This document shows, one piece after another, positions 38,851-48,577 of a DNA stretch of 64,000 bases. Below the pieces are notes generated by a model. That model saw nothing but the letters and a program-made list of their open reading frames with translations, had not been told where the DNA came from and searched no databases. Every line of letters begins with the position of its first letter. Positions within the stretch are counted from its first letter, which is position 1. The position numbers and the translations under genes are program-made. This DNA comes from Bremerella cremea (GTDB taxonomy: Bacteria > Planctomycetota > Planctomycetia > Pirellulales > Pirellulaceae): contig NZ_QPEX01000019.1 of NCBI RefSeq assembly GCF_003335505.1, forward strand, positions 62,001-126,000. Reading direction: 5' to 3'.

Positions 38851-40050
38851 ATGTATGCACTTATAGCGATCCTGATGCTTATCGCTGGTATCGGGCATCT
38901 GGCAATCTGGACTCGGTTGCACTGCTTCTTTCATGCGAAGGCCTATCGGCAGTGGCTCATCGACATGATCGAACTGTTGATCTACGCCATGTCGTTGCTC
39001 ATTCCTGTCTTATTTTTCGCCTGGTGGATCCAACAGCCGCGCCTCCCAGACGAAGCTATCTTAACGGGCGGCGACACCGAGCACTCGCTTCTCTACGACA
39101 TTTGGTTCATTTACGGCACGTTGTGCGTTATTGCATTTGCGATCGCCACTGCGTTGTGGCTGTTCTATTGGTACGAAGAGCACCGCTTTGCCGCTTATGT
39201 CAACCAACGGGTCTTAGGTCGATATGACTTCAATGACGTTGCTCCGCAAATGGTAGCTGCCAAGACTTCGCAGTTGGGCACGATGATCCCAGGCAACCAA
39301 ATTCTGCAGTTGGACGTCAACCATAAAGAACTTTTTCTCCCTCGTTTGCCTGAACAGCTTGATGGCCTAACGCTCACGCACATTTCCGACCTGCACCTCA
39401 AAGGGCATATGTCGGAGGCGTTTTATCGCAAGATTGTCACTCAGGTGAATGACCTGCAATCGGACTTAATAATTATCTCCGGGGATGTCTTCGATCACGA
39501 CAAATGCTTCGCGTGGTCATCGGCAACCCTGGGGCAATTGTCCGCACCCTGCGGGACCTATTTTATCCTTGGCAATCATGAGATACGCACGTCGGATCCA
39601 AACCTAGCCCGAAAAACTTTGGTTGATGACGGTCTGATCTATCTGGGGGGACGGCATATGACACTGCTCATTCGCGACTACCCAGTCGTTCTGGCAGGTA
39701 ACGAACTGCCGTGGCATCCGCCAGCTCCGGATATGAATACGCTCGATTCAACAAGCCACGAACGGCCACCATTCAAACTACTTGTCGCGCATACGCCAGA
39801 TCAATTCGGGTGGGCGGCTTCGCATGATTTCGACTTGATGCTGGCCGGACACGTTCATGGAGGCCAAATCCGACTTCCCGGCATCGGGCCCATCGTCAGT
39901 CCGAGCCTCTATGGAACGCGTTATGCGTGTGGTGTTTTCTACTCGGAACCAACCTTGATGCACGTTAGCCGCGGCATCTCAGGCACTACCCCACTGCGCT
40001 TAAATTGCCTGCCAGAGATCACGCAGTTGGTTCTGAGAACCGGTAAATGA
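38851..40050 (+). CDS. Membrane metallophosphoesterase (YkuE/LpxG-like)
   Basis: The 399-residue protein has three hydrophobic helices in its first 120 residues, then a calcineurin-like phosphoesterase domain. The domain has the motifs DLHL (ISDLHLKGH), GDVFD, GNHE and GHVHGG. The membrane part points the catalytic domain to one face of the inner membrane. YkuE-type enzymes act on lipid or nucleotide phosphates; LpxG/LpxI-type activity is a guess. It is convergent with the BatA-like operon. Confidence 0.85.
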   Translation: MYALIAILMLIAGIGHLAIWTRLHCFFHAKAYRQWLIDMIELLIYAMSLLIPVLFFAWWIQQPRLPDEAILTGGDTEHSLLYDIWFIYGTLCVIAFAIATALWLFYWYEEHRFAAYVNQRVLGRYDFNDVAPQMVAAKTSQLGTMIPGNQILQLDVNHKELFLPRLPEQLDGLTLTHISDLHLKGHMSEAFYRKIVTQVNDLQSDLIIISGDVFDHDKCFAWSSATLGQLSAPCGTYFILGNHEIRTSDPNLARKTLVDDGLIYLGGRHMTLLIRDYPVVLAGNELPWHPPAPDMNTLDSTSHERPPFKLLVAHTPDQFGWAASHDFDLMLAGHVHGGQIRLPGIGPIVSPSLYGTRYACGVFYSEPTLMHVSRGISGTTPLRLNCLPEITQLVLRTGK

Positions 40051-40079
40051 ACTTCAGCAGCTGAGGAGTAATAAGCTGC

Positions 40080-42065
40080 TTACACATACACGCGTCGATT
40101 GTAGATGTACCATTCGACCAACAGCACCAAAAGCGCCAAGACAACCAGCCACTTCCAGAATTCACGTCGCATAGGCAACCAAGCTGATTGCCCTTCGATC
40201 GTCTCCCACTGGGTTTCAATCTTCTCTTTCGGCTCAATATGGCTCTCTTGGACGTCGAAGATGTTCACCGAGAAGTAACGGGAAACATTCTTTGCGTCCC
40301 CTTCTCGCACTTCGTAGGTGCCTAATTGGTCTGTTTCACCAAACGAGAACAGGTTATCCGCCGTAGGAGCAACCACTCGCTGGCGGCCTTGGGGGGGCGT
40401 TATGCGAACTTCTTTCGCAAAGCCATTGGACCGGAAAGTAAAGTTCTCGCCAGGTCGGATGCTCGTCTCGGCTTGGCCTTGCTTCACATTTCCGAGATAC
40501 TCTACCAGGTTTTTGATGAATACAGGAAAGCTTAATCGCTTCGTCCATTCGGTATTGTAAAAGGTTTTGTCCTCTTCGCTTGTCAAAAACGGGAACCCCA
40601 GCACAGCGTCTTCAAAGCTCTTGCGAGGCGCGATCGACATGAGTGCTCCCTGGTCCGATTCAATCAAAGTCGTCCCGCCTGGGGGAGTCTCGAGCGAGGA
40701 TGACTTATAGATCGACACATTCCCCAAGTTGACAAATGCCATGACAGGGTGGCTCTGGGCAATGTCAATAATTTGTGGCAAGACCTTCTCTTCGGTAAAC
40801 TTCCAACCATCCACAGGCGGCTTCTGACCGAAGAAAACCGTATTCGACTCTGGCATCACCTCAGGGGCGCAATCGTCGTAGATGATCACATCATAAAGCC
40901 CGCTGGCGGCTTCTTTCGGATAGTCCTCGCCAGTTAGAAAGTCAGGATCAACAAGCGTCACATCGGCAATGCGACGAATCTGATCGGTCCCCAGGGCAAA
41001 CTTCAAATAATCGTTACCTGCTGAAACGACCAGCACTTTAGCTCGCTCTGGTGGGTTAATCGCGGCATAGGCAATGTTATCCGCAGGAAAGACGTCGTCG
41101 TGTTCGATCTCTAGTCGCAACTTGCCGATATCAAGATTGCCTAAATCGAACTGAACGCCCCCCGTTCCATCTTCATTGTCGAGCTTAATTCGCGCGACAT
41201 CTAACAACTCATTGTTGAAGTAAAGATTCGCAGTCACCTCGCTTGGTTCCGGACCAAAGCGAGCAATGCGGGCGAAAACTTGAAGCTCTTCTTCTTTTTC
41301 CGCATTGCGTTGTGTGCTGAAAGCCAAGATTCCGACGTTCCCTGATTCGATGTTCCCCAGCGGGACATAAATCGGCTGAAGATTACCGAATGAGAAATCG
41401 GTAATCGTTTGAAAACGGCCATCACTTAAGATATAAGCCGTGGCAGGCTTAGCCTCAGCGACCTGAACGTCTCCTTTTTCAAAGGAAGCTTGGCCAGGAT
41501 TTGCCAGCCCCGAGGCAACGCGCAACGCCTCCATGATATCGGTGGTGCGTTCGGTCGGTTGAATGGCCTTCACTTTAGAAGCCAACACACGCTGATTGTC
41601 GGTAAATTGCTGAACGACGCTGGCTCGATCCGAGAACGTGACAACCATGCCGACATCACCACTATCCATTTGATCGATCATCTCGAGAACACGGCGTTTG
41701 GCCTCTTCCAAACGGGTTCGATCGGCTTGCTCATCTTTGGTGCCCATGCTGGCTGAATTGTCGATTAAAAAGACAAAACGATCCCCAACCAATTGTTGTT
41801 CGCCTTCCATACCAGGACGAAGCACGGCCAAGATCAGCAACAGCACAAACAGCAACTGCAAGAAAAGAAGTAAGCTCTGGCGCATCTTCTGCCAGAGGCT
41901 ATTCACGTGCAGATCTTCAATCGTCCGGCTCCACAGGAAGGTGCTAGGCACTTCCAACGGCTGTCGGCGCAGCTTTAAAAAATAGAGGGCGATGATCGCT
42001 GGGGGAACCAAGGCCAACAGTGTCCAGCCCAGCGGTCCAAGCGTGTTGATAAAAAAGGAATTCAT
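40080..42065 (-). CDS. BatA-like membrane protein with VWA domain
   Basis: The 661-residue protein has the N-terminal BatA helix and TM (about 10-32, ALYFLKLRRQ), then a second TM, then a von Willebrand A domain with the metal site DNSASMG and a later SDGRFQ motif. A large extracytoplasmic region follows, with a C-terminal TM (WLVVLALLVLLVEWYIY). It is the last gene of the operon, and its start overlaps the upstream DUF58 stop by four bases (ATGA type). Bat proteins are linked to envelope stress; the role here is inferred from the operon. Confidence 0.85.
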   Translation of the reverse strand: MNSFFINTLGPLGWTLLALVPPAIIALYFLKLRRQPLEVPSTFLWSRTIEDLHVNSLWQKMRQSLLLFLQLLFVLLLILAVLRPGMEGEQQLVGDRFVFLIDNSASMGTKDEQADRTRLEEAKRRVLEMIDQMDSGDVGMVVTFSDRASVVQQFTDNQRVLASKVKAIQPTERTTDIMEALRVASGLANPGQASFEKGDVQVAEAKPATAYILSDGRFQTITDFSFGNLQPIYVPLGNIESGNVGILAFSTQRNAEKEEELQVFARIARFGPEPSEVTANLYFNNELLDVARIKLDNEDGTGGVQFDLGNLDIGKLRLEIEHDDVFPADNIAYAAINPPERAKVLVVSAGNDYLKFALGTDQIRRIADVTLVDPDFLTGEDYPKEAASGLYDVIIYDDCAPEVMPESNTVFFGQKPPVDGWKFTEEKVLPQIIDIAQSHPVMAFVNLGNVSIYKSSSLETPPGGTTLIESDQGALMSIAPRKSFEDAVLGFPFLTSEEDKTFYNTEWTKRLSFPVFIKNLVEYLGNVKQGQAETSIRPGENFTFRSNGFAKEVRITPPQGRQRVVAPTADNLFSFGETDQLGTYEVREGDAKNVSRYFSVNIFDVQESHIEPKEKIETQWETIEGQSAWLPMRREFWKWLVVLALLVLLVEWYIYNRRVYV

Positions 42066-42964
42066 CGCAGCAGCCCCCGTTGCCGGAGATAATTGGAAAC
42101 GAGACTGCCGACCGGCACTTCCGTATTGGCCAGCATGTAGACCATGCCGCGTTTGGCACAGAAGGTCCTGGCTCCGTCAACAAACGCATCGAGCGTTCGC
42201 TTGTACTTGTCTAACAGAGGACGGCTGACGGTGATTTCCGCGATATCGCCATCTTCGCAGTCCACCAATTTTAAATCGCCTTTGATCTGTTCGGCCGGGT
42301 TCAATTCGACGGGAGCCAGTGTTTGAATCACATAGACATCCATCTGCTGCGTCGAGAGAAATCGCAAAGCAGGCTCAAAGCCTTCTTTGTCCATTAAGTC
42401 CGTAATTAGCACCAGGATTCCTTTGCCGCTATTTCGCAAGCAAAAATTCTTGGCCCCTTCCAGCAGTGGCACGTTCTCGCCAGATTCGATTCCATCTAAA
42501 TAGTCGAGCATCCGCCACACGCTCTGCCTTCCCCGCAATACCGGCCCCGGCTTGCGAGTCGAGGTACCTAACGTCTCAATTCGGACTCGATCGGTTCGGC
42601 ATAGCCCAACGAAACCAAGCGCGGCGGCCATTTGCTTGGCATAGGTTAGCTTGCTGGGCGCGCCGAAATCCATCGAAGTGCTGGCATCGATCAGGGTATA
42701 AAAATGTAGATCTTCCTCTTCCAGAAACATCTTTAAAAACAACCGATCGAGCCGGGCATACATATTCCAATCGATGAATCGCAAGTCATCGCCGGCGACG
42801 TAAGGACGAAAGTCGGCGAACTCGACACTCGTTCCTTTCCGCTTGCTGCGACGCTCCCCTTTCATCCGTCCACGAAACACCTTACGGCTGACCAGTTCCA
42901 TGCGTTCTAACTGGGCCAGCAATTCCGGGGAAAGGAGATCGGAAACGATATTCGTCTTCGCCAT
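42062..42964 (-). CDS. DUF58-domain protein
   Basis: The 300-residue protein carries the DUF58 core: EFADFRPYVAGDDLRFIDW, preceded by the basic GERRSKRKGTS turn. A VWA-like second part follows, with a degenerate metal motif (DASTSMD) and LITDLMDKEG. DUF58 genes almost always lie next to MoxR ATPases and VWA proteins, as here, and are thought to be MoxR cofactors or substrates. It lies downstream of moxR with a 46-base gap. Confidence 0.9.
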   Translation of the reverse strand: MAKTNIVSDLLSPELLAQLERMELVSRKVFRGRMKGERRSKRKGTSVEFADFRPYVAGDDLRFIDWNMYARLDRLFLKMFLEEEDLHFYTLIDASTSMDFGAPSKLTYAKQMAAALGFVGLCRTDRVRIETLGTSTRKPGPVLRGRQSVWRMLDYLDGIESGENVPLLEGAKNFCLRNSGKGILVLITDLMDKEGFEPALRFLSTQQMDVYVIQTLAPVELNPAEQIKGDLKLVDCEDGDIAEITVSRPLLDKYKRTLDAFVDGARTFCAKRGMVYMLANTEVPVGSLVSNYLRQRGLLR

Positions 42965-43010
42965 CGAGGGCCTTACCTATCAGATGCTTTGAGGGTGGCG
43001 AATTGCCAAT

Positions 43011-44039
43011 CTATCGAGCGACGCTTGCCAAGACTGCGTCATCCGCTTTTTCAGGCACCTTTTCCAGCAGCTCTAAAAGAACGTGATCGGTATCGAGCCC
43101 TTCTGCCTGAGCCTCGAAATTCAAGATCACTCGGTGCCGCATGGCAGGCAAATAGACACGACGAACATCTTCATAGCTCACGTTGTAACGGCCATCTAAG
43201 AGGGCCCTTACCTTGGCAGTGAGCGCCAACGTCTGAGCTCCACGCGGACTCGATCCCCACCGCAGATATTGGTTGGTGATTGGCAACGCCAAAGGCCCTT
43301 CGGGATGTGTCGCTAAGGTAAGCCGGACGATGTAATCCTGAACGTGCTTTGCCAGAATCACCTCGCGGATGACCTGCTGCCATTTCAAAATCTCGGCCCC
43401 ATCCATTACCTGTTCGGTCTGGATTTTGGTTCCTTTCGTCGTCCGATCAATGATCGTACCGAGGTCTTCCGCACTCGAATAACCCACGACCAGCTTGAAT
43501 AGAAATCGGTCTAATTGCGCTTCCGGTAACGGATAAGTCCCTTCCTGCTCGATCGGATTTTGTGTGGCCAACACAAAGAAAGGTTTATCCAGCACGTATC
43601 GATGCCCACCAACCGTCACGCAACCTTCCTGCATCGTTTCCAGCATCGCGGACTGCGTCTTCGGCGTGGCCCGATTGATTTCGTCGGCCAGACAAATCTG
43701 GGTGAAGATTGGACCTTTTTGAAATTCAAATACGCGCCGCCCGTCTGGCGTTTCCATGACCATGTTCGTACCCAGAATATCGGCCGGCATTAAGTCGGGC
43801 GTGTACTGAATACGGTTAAAATTAAGGTGCAAAGTCTCGGCCAGCGTGCGAACCAGCAACGTCTTCCCTAAGCCGGGAACACCTTCTAGCAAGCAATGCC
43901 CCCCGACGAACAGGCACGTCAACACACCATGAACGATGTCGTCGTGCCCAACGATCACGCGTTGTACCTGTTCTTTGACGGCGGTGTAGCGACTGCGAAA
44001 TTCTTCCGCTTGCTGCTGCATCGATTCGGCGACACTCAT
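43011..44039 (-). CDS. MoxR-family AAA+ ATPase
   Basis: The 342-residue AAA+ protein has Walker A GVPGLGKT, a QYTPDLMPADILG segment, Walker B CLADEINRA, and the sensor and arginine-finger region TQNPIEQEGTYPLPEAQLDRF. The C-terminal lid contains GSSPRGAQTLAL. MoxR proteins act as chaperone-like ATPases that work with VWA partners. It is second in the operon between the large VWA protein and DUF58. Confidence 0.95.
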   Translation of the reverse strand: MSVAESMQQQAEEFRSRYTAVKEQVQRVIVGHDDIVHGVLTCLFVGGHCLLEGVPGLGKTLLVRTLAETLHLNFNRIQYTPDLMPADILGTNMVMETPDGRRVFEFQKGPIFTQICLADEINRATPKTQSAMLETMQEGCVTVGGHRYVLDKPFFVLATQNPIEQEGTYPLPEAQLDRFLFKLVVGYSSAEDLGTIIDRTTKGTKIQTEQVMDGAEILKWQQVIREVILAKHVQDYIVRLTLATHPEGPLALPITNQYLRWGSSPRGAQTLALTAKVRALLDGRYNVSYEDVRRVYLPAMRHRVILNFEAQAEGLDTDHVLLELLEKVPEKADDAVLASVAR

Positions 44040-44154
44040 GCGATTTCCTTGCTGCGACTAACTCGTTGGGTGTTGAACTGGTTGAACTTCTGACAGGATG
44101 GCAGCAATATGCAGCCGAATTCATCGTATAAAAAAATTGCAAATTGGAAGTCCA

Positions 44155-47100
44155 CTAGGACGAACCAGGATTATCCATGCCACCTGGGGGCTTTTTGCGA
44201 GCTTGCTTCTTTGCCTTGAGCAGGCGGGAGGTATACGAATCTTCCTCTTGCTTACCTTCGTCCAGAGGCACTTTCTTTTGCGACAACGCGCTCGTGCTTG
44301 GGGACTTCGAGGCGAGTTCCTCCTCGATCGCCGAGCCGGAACGCTGCTGGTCGTCGAGACCTACCTCGAACCGAGCCGCCGCCTTTCTTTCATCGTAGTC
44401 TGCGGTGGCCCGTTCCTTAATAACGCGGAGCCGTTCCATACGATCTTCTTCTTCGACTTGCTGCGGAGCTCCAAACACTTTGGCATGTACCCAGCGATAC
44501 GAGTGGCCAATCCATTCGGTTCCCAGGGTGACTCGCCGTACGAACACATCCTCAAAAAACACGAGCCCGCACAGTACCAACAAAATGGGCCACACATGTT
44601 GGCTGCTAATCGCCTTGGGCAGGTCGTGACGGAACGTATCGACATCCAGCAACTCTTCCACGCGACCGATGGCGAACTCGCCGTCAATCACTTGCCCCGC
44701 TTCTCCTCCCCGTGGTTTCAAAGCGGCCAAGGTTTCTACCAAGGCAGAGTTTAAACGTTGCTGTCGAAACTCGGCGGAGTAGGGAACGTTCGCTCCTGTA
44801 CGAATCGGAGCTTCCCCTGGCCCAGGCAAAATCGAAAGGAAGTAGCTTCCTGACTTGTCGGCATCGAATTCACCGACATAGCGTCCTGAGGCAACCTGAC
44901 GAAGTTGAAAGTCTCTCGATTCCATTTCTGGATCGACAGCGGTTCCCGAGAGTTTGAGAAAGTTGAGATACTCGTCTTTCTCGTCCGTGGCAGTCACGAC
45001 GACCTGGACTTTGCCATCTTTCACTTCACTGGCAACCGTGAAATTTCCTTGATTGTCCGTCGGTCGCATGGCGTATCGAACTAGTTGACTAAAGAACTTG
45101 TCGTACCCTTCCCACGCCGTCCAGTTATTCGCCCAGCGTTTGCCGGCATCGGTGGTAAGAACCCCTGTTCGTCCAACTCCATATGTCCAAGTTGCCAACA
45201 CAGTGGCATTATCAGGATGTTCCGCAGGCACCGGCGCAACCATCCCGATATCGACCAGGGCATTGTCTTTCAGGGTGGTCATCACGTAGCCATCAAATGG
45301 CGGAAAACCTTCAATTCCTTCCAACACTTCATGTGGATACGTGATAGGAATCATGCCGGGGTCTTCTTTCACCAACGGCTGGGCGATTCGTCGGGCCTCG
45401 CGCTGATAGATTCTCGGCAGCGCCTTGGGATCGGTCACGGCGTAATACTTGCCACCGGTTTGTGTTGCCAACATTCTCAGTGGAGCGCTACCAGCAGGGC
45501 CATGTGTACCGATGGCCACCGTCGTAATTTTAATATTGGCATCGATGTACGCCTGTACTGTCGCGCCGTTTGGTGGAGAAGGATCGCCGTCACTAATGAC
45601 AATCATGTGCCGGATGGCAACGTTTGCTCCCTGGCCTTGGATGGCATTGAACCCTGCCAACGACATCTTCATGGCCGGATCAAATTGCGGCATGTCGCCA
45701 GGCGTCATGCGATTGAGTCTGGCCAGCATTTGATTGCGATTAGGGCCCACCGGCAGCAGACCGGTCTGGCCTCCCCACATCCATTGATCGCTGCCGCTCC
45801 AATGGATCAAACCACAATAATCTTGAGGCCCCAGAGCTTTCAGCGCCTCGCGAGCCACGACTTTTTGCCAGAAGTTGCCCTGGGCGAGTTCGGACGCGTG
45901 CATCATCATCACCAATGCACCTACAGGAACCACCTTGGCATCCTTGATGTTGAAATCGACCGGCATTGCCTTTTCGAGTTCGGTATTGGACCATCCCCCA
46001 GCGCCAAACGACCGAGGGCCACCAATCATCAAAAGCCCGCAACCCATTTGCTGACTATTACGGACCAGCATCTCGATCTGCTGATCACTGAAACTGGAAA
46101 TATCGCCGGCGCCACCGCCACTCGTACGAGGCAGATCACCTAATATCACGCAGTCGTATCGCTGCAGTTCGGCCAACGAAGTGAAGAGCGCATTGCTCTG
46201 CATCAATTCAACTTCGATGTTGCTTGCTTTTAAGCGTTCGACTAAGTAGTCGAACTCGCCGGGATTCTCCCAATCTTCAATCAGCAATACGCTTCCTTCA
46301 CCACGCACGTGAGCGAAAGCGGAGGCCAAGTTATTTTGCGGCATCGAGTCATCCAAACGATCGTCTGGCACAAAGCGAGCCTCATAGGTATAGAAGTCGG
46401 ACTGGTCGATGGTGTGCTCGAAGGTCAGCACCTTCTTGCCTGGCTCAAGCTCCATCGGCTGCTCGATCAGGACATCTTCTCGCTGCCCTTGCTTTCGGAC
46501 GACGATGACTTTGCCGGAGACCTTACCGTCGTCCTCTTCGGTGGCTTCGGTCATGTTGTTGAGGACAACATTGACCTGAACCGGCTGCCCTTTGCGAATA
46601 TCACTGGGTAGCGAGATCTTTTCGACGGCCACTTCCGCACGGCTGGAAAGCTCGATCGGCACGACATCGATCCCAATACCGTTTTCCGCCAATTGACGAG
46701 CCACGCTTAGCACGTCACCGACGGTTTCATTGCCATCGGTGACGATCACCACGCGTTTGGCAGAGTCTTCTGAGAACGACGCTTGAGCTAGTTTTAAAGC
46801 TCCTTCCAGATTGGTCGCATCGGTACGAACTTGCATCATCGCTTCCAGCTTTCCTTGCTGGATCGGCAAATTGTCGTCGTACGGTGGGACTTCAATGGCG
46901 GCTTCTCGCCCGAATACAATGACACCAGCTCGATCACCACGCGCCGGATTGCGATGCTCGACGACGTCCTTCACCACGTACTGGACCATTGCGGCCCGCT
47001 TGTCTCGGTGAATACTCTCAGATTGATCTAGCACGTAGATCACAGTGACTCGTTCGCTGGTATGCCGCAGTTGCATTTCCGCCAGGCAAAAAACCAGCAA

Positions 47101-47253
47101 CACGTAAACCAGCGATCTTAGGCCTAAGGCAAAGAATCGCCGAAACCGTCCCAGCCCAGAAATGCTGCGAAAGCTGAATATCCATAACAGCGGCAGCCCT
47201 GCCAGCAACAGCAGAAACCAAGGCTTGTTGAACGCAATATCAACGCCAAACAT
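44155..47253 (-). CDS. Large membrane protein with two VWA-like regions and GATase-like domain
   Basis: The 1032-residue protein has two N-terminal TMs (from FLLLLAGLPLLWIF) and a VWA-like domain with DQSESIHRD as metal site. A central domain resembles a glutamine amidotransferase-like fold (VLLIEDWENPGEFDYL, YDCVILGDLPR, GCGLLMIGGPRSFGAGG). A second VWA-like part (HMIVISDGDPSPP) follows, then a long beta-rich region and a C-terminal TM (VWPILLVLCGLVFFEDVFV) with a charged tail. It is the first gene of the operon. The ATG at 47253 has AGGAG about 12 bases upstream. Combination with MoxR/DUF58 suggests an envelope chaperone or assembly complex. Confidence 0.82.
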   Translation of the reverse strand: MFGVDIAFNKPWFLLLLAGLPLLWIFSFRSISGLGRFRRFFALGLRSLVYVLLVFCLAEMQLRHTSERVTVIYVLDQSESIHRDKRAAMVQYVVKDVVEHRNPARGDRAGVIVFGREAAIEVPPYDDNLPIQQGKLEAMMQVRTDATNLEGALKLAQASFSEDSAKRVVIVTDGNETVGDVLSVARQLAENGIGIDVVPIELSSRAEVAVEKISLPSDIRKGQPVQVNVVLNNMTEATEEDDGKVSGKVIVVRKQGQREDVLIEQPMELEPGKKVLTFEHTIDQSDFYTYEARFVPDDRLDDSMPQNNLASAFAHVRGEGSVLLIEDWENPGEFDYLVERLKASNIEVELMQSNALFTSLAELQRYDCVILGDLPRTSGGGAGDISSFSDQQIEMLVRNSQQMGCGLLMIGGPRSFGAGGWSNTELEKAMPVDFNIKDAKVVPVGALVMMMHASELAQGNFWQKVVAREALKALGPQDYCGLIHWSGSDQWMWGGQTGLLPVGPNRNQMLARLNRMTPGDMPQFDPAMKMSLAGFNAIQGQGANVAIRHMIVISDGDPSPPNGATVQAYIDANIKITTVAIGTHGPAGSAPLRMLATQTGGKYYAVTDPKALPRIYQREARRIAQPLVKEDPGMIPITYPHEVLEGIEGFPPFDGYVMTTLKDNALVDIGMVAPVPAEHPDNATVLATWTYGVGRTGVLTTDAGKRWANNWTAWEGYDKFFSQLVRYAMRPTDNQGNFTVASEVKDGKVQVVVTATDEKDEYLNFLKLSGTAVDPEMESRDFQLRQVASGRYVGEFDADKSGSYFLSILPGPGEAPIRTGANVPYSAEFRQQRLNSALVETLAALKPRGGEAGQVIDGEFAIGRVEELLDVDTFRHDLPKAISSQHVWPILLVLCGLVFFEDVFVRRVTLGTEWIGHSYRWVHAKVFGAPQQVEEEDRMERLRVIKERATADYDERKAAARFEVGLDDQQRSGSAIEEELASKSPSTSALSQKKVPLDEGKQEEDSYTSRLLKAKKQARKKPPGGMDNPGSS

Positions 47254-47403
47254 GCGGGCGGCTATCTCCTGGTGGATTATCCAACGAAGAGCGATGACGG
47301 AAAGCAATACTGAGCAGCTCGTTCACGATAAGCCCCCTCATGGTAACGACTTTCTACCCCGATTCCCATATTTAGGGAGAGAGGAATTCAAAATTCCATC
47401 TGC

Positions 47404-48432
47404 TTACAACCGTATTCGTTGAATACGATGATTCTCGGAGTCGATCACGTGAATTCGGCCATACTTATCTCGAACCAATGCCCAGGGACTGGCCAACTGT
47501 CCTGGCTGGCGACCAGAAATGCCCCACGTGCCGAGACTGTTTCCTTCTAAATTGAACTTCTGCACGCGGTGATTACTGTACTCGACGACATACAAATGCC
47601 CTTCACCATCTAGCTGGAGGTCATAGGGATAGCCCATTTCCCCAGGTTTACTACCGTGTTCGCCCCAGATTTTAACCAGCTTGGCCTCGTCGCCAGTGGC
47701 ATCGAAGACTTGGATTCGGTGATTGCAAGCATCCGCGACCCAAATATGATCGTTTTGATCGACGACCATATTCTGGGGACGAACAAACTGCCCTGGCTCT
47801 TGCCCATGACCGCCCCACTGAAATAGAAAGTTCCCCTGGGGATCAAACTTCTGTATGCGATCGTGCTGACCATATTCAGCGATGTAATAATTCCCCTGTG
47901 AATCTTGTACTGCATCGGTCACAAACCCGAATTCGCCTGGCTGAGAGCCCTCGATCCCGCCAATTGTCTGCTCGTCCAACAGCTTGCCATCGGGCGTATA
48001 AACAAGCATCCGGTTATAGTGCGTGTCGGCGACTAATAAATTGCCATCGTTATTAAACGATAAACCAGAGGGGCGTCCTTTATAAAATTCAGGGATTTGC
48101 CAGGCTCGAAGAAAGTTTCCATCAAGGTCGAAAACCTGGATCCTGGCCGTCATATCGACGATGAAGATTTCATCCTCGGGGCTAATCGCCGCAGCCCGCG
48201 GCTTTTCAAACATCCCTTCGGATACCCCGCGACGTCCCCAAACAACTTCTGGTTGCGAGGAAGAGTCGCCTGCCGGTACACATCCCAGGAAACCACACCA
48301 TGCAAGCACCCACACGGTCCCCAGCAGGGGGAGCGGAAAGCGAAAGTGGTATTGGCCGATAGAAAATGTCACGATGAAAGAGTTTTCCGCTTTGGTGTCG
48401 GTGGGAATCCGCTTGTGAGACGTTCGACTCAT
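47404..48432 (-). CDS. NHL-repeat (six-bladed beta-propeller) lipoprotein
   Basis: The 342-residue protein has a positively charged start and a hydrophobic segment ending in FLGC, a lipobox-like site. At least five NHL repeats follow, with the recurring pattern G-x-[LI]-[LY]-V-[AV]-[DE] ... NHRIQ[VKR]F (DACNHRIQVFD, EYSNHRVQKFN, DSENHRIQRIRL). Such propellers bind partners or surfaces outside the cell. The ATG at 48432 is chosen over a far-upstream start that would run into the promoter of the divergent Sua5 gene. Its ribosome-binding site is weak. Confidence 0.82.
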   Translation of the reverse strand: MSRTSHKRIPTDTKAENSFIVTFSIGQYHFRFPLPLLGTVWVLAWCGFLGCVPAGDSSSQPEVVWGRRGVSEGMFEKPRAAAISPEDEIFIVDMTARIQVFDLDGNFLRAWQIPEFYKGRPSGLSFNNDGNLLVADTHYNRMLVYTPDGKLLDEQTIGGIEGSQPGEFGFVTDAVQDSQGNYYIAEYGQHDRIQKFDPQGNFLFQWGGHGQEPGQFVRPQNMVVDQNDHIWVADACNHRIQVFDATGDEAKLVKIWGEHGSKPGEMGYPYDLQLDGEGHLYVVEYSNHRVQKFNLEGNSLGTWGISGRQPGQLASPWALVRDKYGRIHVIDSENHRIQRIRL

Positions 48433-48577
48433 TTCGTATAGTAACTTCTTTGAAAATAATAACTTCTGCAAACACTGAGAGCAAAGCAATTCGCGACGGC
48501 TCTGCCAGATGCAGTATTCCCAGCCACGCGACATCTGGTTCGCCAGGAATGCGTGCCCCTTCGATTGGAAATCGTAA

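Noticed and set aside
40056..40080. 7-bp inverted repeat between the metallophosphoesterase and BatA-like genes
   Set aside because: AGCAGCT and AGCTGCT pair, but no T-run follows on either strand; too weak to call a terminator.
45085..46143. 352-residue plus-strand open frame antisense to the large VWA gene
   Set aside because: Shadow frame; composition rich in His and Arg and no recognisable domain.
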